64,000 bases of DNA from Diplonema japonicum (lineage: Eukaryota > Euglenozoa > Diplonemea > Diplonemida > Diplonemidae), in contig OZ025697.1 of assembly GCA_964019335.1 (NCBI GenBank), positions 186,001 to 250,000 on the forward strand, given 5' to 3'. Every line of letters starts with the position of its first letter. Position 1 is the stretch's first letter. Below, piece by piece: positions 62,547-64,000 of the stretch. The notes beneath the pieces were generated by a model. That model saw only the letters and a program-made list of their open reading frames with translations. It did not search any database and was not told the origin of the DNA. Made by a program: the position numbers and the translations under genes.

Positions 62547-63684
62547 AAGTGCAAAGTTGGGTTTATAGAGTAGAGGCAGCTTGTCCGTTTACCCCTACTG
62601 TAGGTGAAAACGGTTTGCACAAACAAAGGTGGGTATTCTATCGCCCTCACCGGCGTGAGAGGTCACCGGCTGAGACCTCACTGCAGGCTGGCGCCTCCCA
62701 TCCGCGTCTCTGTCGACGCCTGCCACGTCTCGAGAGGCTTTTACAACTTCGTTGTAGAAGTGCCGGCTTGCACAAACAATCAGCCGATTTTTTTTTTTTT
62801 TTTCTCGTACTATTTTGATAACTGATAAAGGCTGCTAAAGAACTGTCAGACTAGGTACTCGATTTCTTTTTTTTTTTTTTTTTTGTGCAAACTTTAGTAT
62901 TTTAGACCCCACCCCTCCCCTTTAGCCTTCCTCTCTCAAGTGTTGTGCACCTGAGACATAGGCCCCACTTACGTTACAAAGGGGGGAATAAAAAAAAAAA
63001 AAAAACCCTTTTTGCTGTAAAGCAGGGCCCCCTGGTTTTTTTTTTTTTCAAAAGGTGCTACTCCTGCTTCGTGGTTGATAAGAGAAGAATTTCTGTTGAG
63101 CTTGACTAGCTTTATCCACCACAAGACTGGTTGCCTAGTTGAGAAGAAGCAGCTCGGCCAACTACTTAGCTGTTTCGGTTCAGTCGTGAGAGTGAAACCC
63201 AAATGAATAATAAAATGGAAGAAAAAACCTGCCGGTCTACCCTACCGAGAGGCCTGTGTAAAGTAAAGTAATGTCACTCATGCGTTGAAATTTTCAAATA
63301 GTAGAGAAAAGGACTGTTCGCACGAATCATCAAAAATAAGGGGGGGTTATAATTATGGTGTATGTGGCTTACTAGTGCCCAACCTTTAATCATCAGCTGT
63401 TTTATTATTATCTCTTATTTCTTCTAACCCAATCGAGAAAAAAAAAAACGGGAAAAAAAAAAAAAAAAAAATAGAAAACTGTAGAATTCAAACTACTTTG
63501 CACTACTTCTTATTTTTTTTTTCTTCTTCTTTTTTTTTTTCTTTTCCCCCTCTTAGTTCAGTGAAGGCACCCTCCCTTTTAAAACTTATACAAAAAAAAA
63601 AAGAGAAAAAAAAAGAGAAAAGGGAATGCCTTTTTGCACTGAAAGCCGCTTCCTGAAGGCAGTTTCAAAGATGCCAACCAAAGG

Positions 63685-63718
<34 letters not shown>

Positions 63719-64000
63719 AGTTTTCTTTTTTTTTTTCTTTTTTTTTTTTTGATTCATTTTCTTCTTGTTGCCATCCTTATCCAATTATTGATAATGGTAC
63801 TCTTTCTTGTTTTTTTTTTTTTCTTTTATATTAGATTTTCGCAAAGGAATAAAAAAAGGGGGGGGTGAAACAAAAAAATATAAGAGTTAAAATCTTTTAT
63901 TTCACTCTTCAGAAATTACTTCACGCACTGGGGGGGCCATTACTTCACGGCCTGTTTTCCGTGAAGTAATAGGGGGTTTCCGTTAAATAATATGCCTCGG
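61680..64000. other. right-hand intergenic region
   Basis: Homopolymers to about 62560. Then a GC-rich island (62570-62790) that holds a TACAAC-TTC-GTTGTA hairpin and two inverted GTTTGCACAAAC-like motifs. Then A/T-rich sequence with a T-tract/GTGCAAAC repeat at 62870-62892, and a mixed stretch at 63050-63330. No gene, tRNA or rRNA recognised. Confidence 0.55.
63915..63970. repeat. perfect 12-bp inverted repeat with third direct copy
   Basis: ATTACTTCACGG (63939-63950) and CCGTGAAGTAAT (63959-63970) form a perfect hairpin with an 8-nt loop (CCTGTTTT). Another ATTACTTCACG lies at 63915-63925. It is too GC-mixed to be chance low complexity. It may be the terminus of a transposon continuing beyond the window. 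Confidence 0.7.

Overview
This is a nuclear DNA window from a microbial eukaryote. It carries cytosolic ribosomal protein L39, a dynein light intermediate chain, a multi-membrane-span RING ubiquitin ligase, an OTU deubiquitinase, WD40/coiled-coil proteins and spliceosomal-type introns. Coding DNA is GC-balanced. The spaces between genes are made almost entirely of A, T, G and C homopolymer runs and short repeats. All 24 gene models lie on the minus strand across about 61 kb, and the retroelement remnant has the same orientation. One-strand clusters of this kind are typical of polycistronic genomes such as those of Euglenozoa. Conventional cis-introns in most genes argue against a kinetoplastid and make a diplonemid-like protist my best guess, but this is inference: no spliced-leader gene or rRNA is present to prove it.

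Layout from right to left, the direction of transcription: a Spinster-like MFS transporter (61.7-60.1 kb); a WD40/coiled-coil protein (59.0-54.2 kb); a TUL1/FLY1-type membrane RING E3 ligase (53.6-51.6 kb); two coiled-coil or Lys/Pro/Ala-rich proteins (51.5-48.6 kb); an MLO-like membrane protein with a His-rich loop (47.9-45.8 kb); an intergenic region holding an inverted-repeat-bounded element filled by a 36-copy 12-bp minisatellite (44.5-45.06 kb); a dynein light intermediate chain (43.1-41.6 kb); a helical/coiled-coil protein with a nearly pure poly-A intron (40.8-39.7 kb); tandem RPL39 copies; a cyclophilin; a Q-rich coiled-coil protein; a four-span membrane protein; a 200-N assembly gap; monofunctional GAR synthetase (34.5-33.2 kb); and a polyQ/polyD protein (32.9-31.6 kb).

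Next come a repeat-rich stretch with a SINE-like element and a dead LINE fragment (31.6-25.9 kb); a zinc-finger/OTU protease (25.9-24.3 kb); a large disordered Lys/Pro/Glu-rich protein; a nucleotidyltransferase; a pseudokinase-ankyrin fusion; a repeat-rich intergenic region; a double cold-shock-domain protein; a 75-residue FDF/FFD-like microprotein; a 1,356-residue coiled-coil/PH protein; a membrane-anchored mucin with a rhamnogalacturonan-lyase-like ectodomain; and at the left edge the 5' part of a PDZ-like gene.

The genes do not form one pathway. Cytoskeleton/trafficking, ubiquitin and RNA-binding functions recur. The most distinctive structural signal is the intron population: 29 short introns (34-99 nt), mostly starting GTAT, inferred from domain and reading-frame continuity, many filled with A or T homopolymers. 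One consists only of GTATG, 28 A and G. Exon sums in frame support these models. Transcript data were not available.
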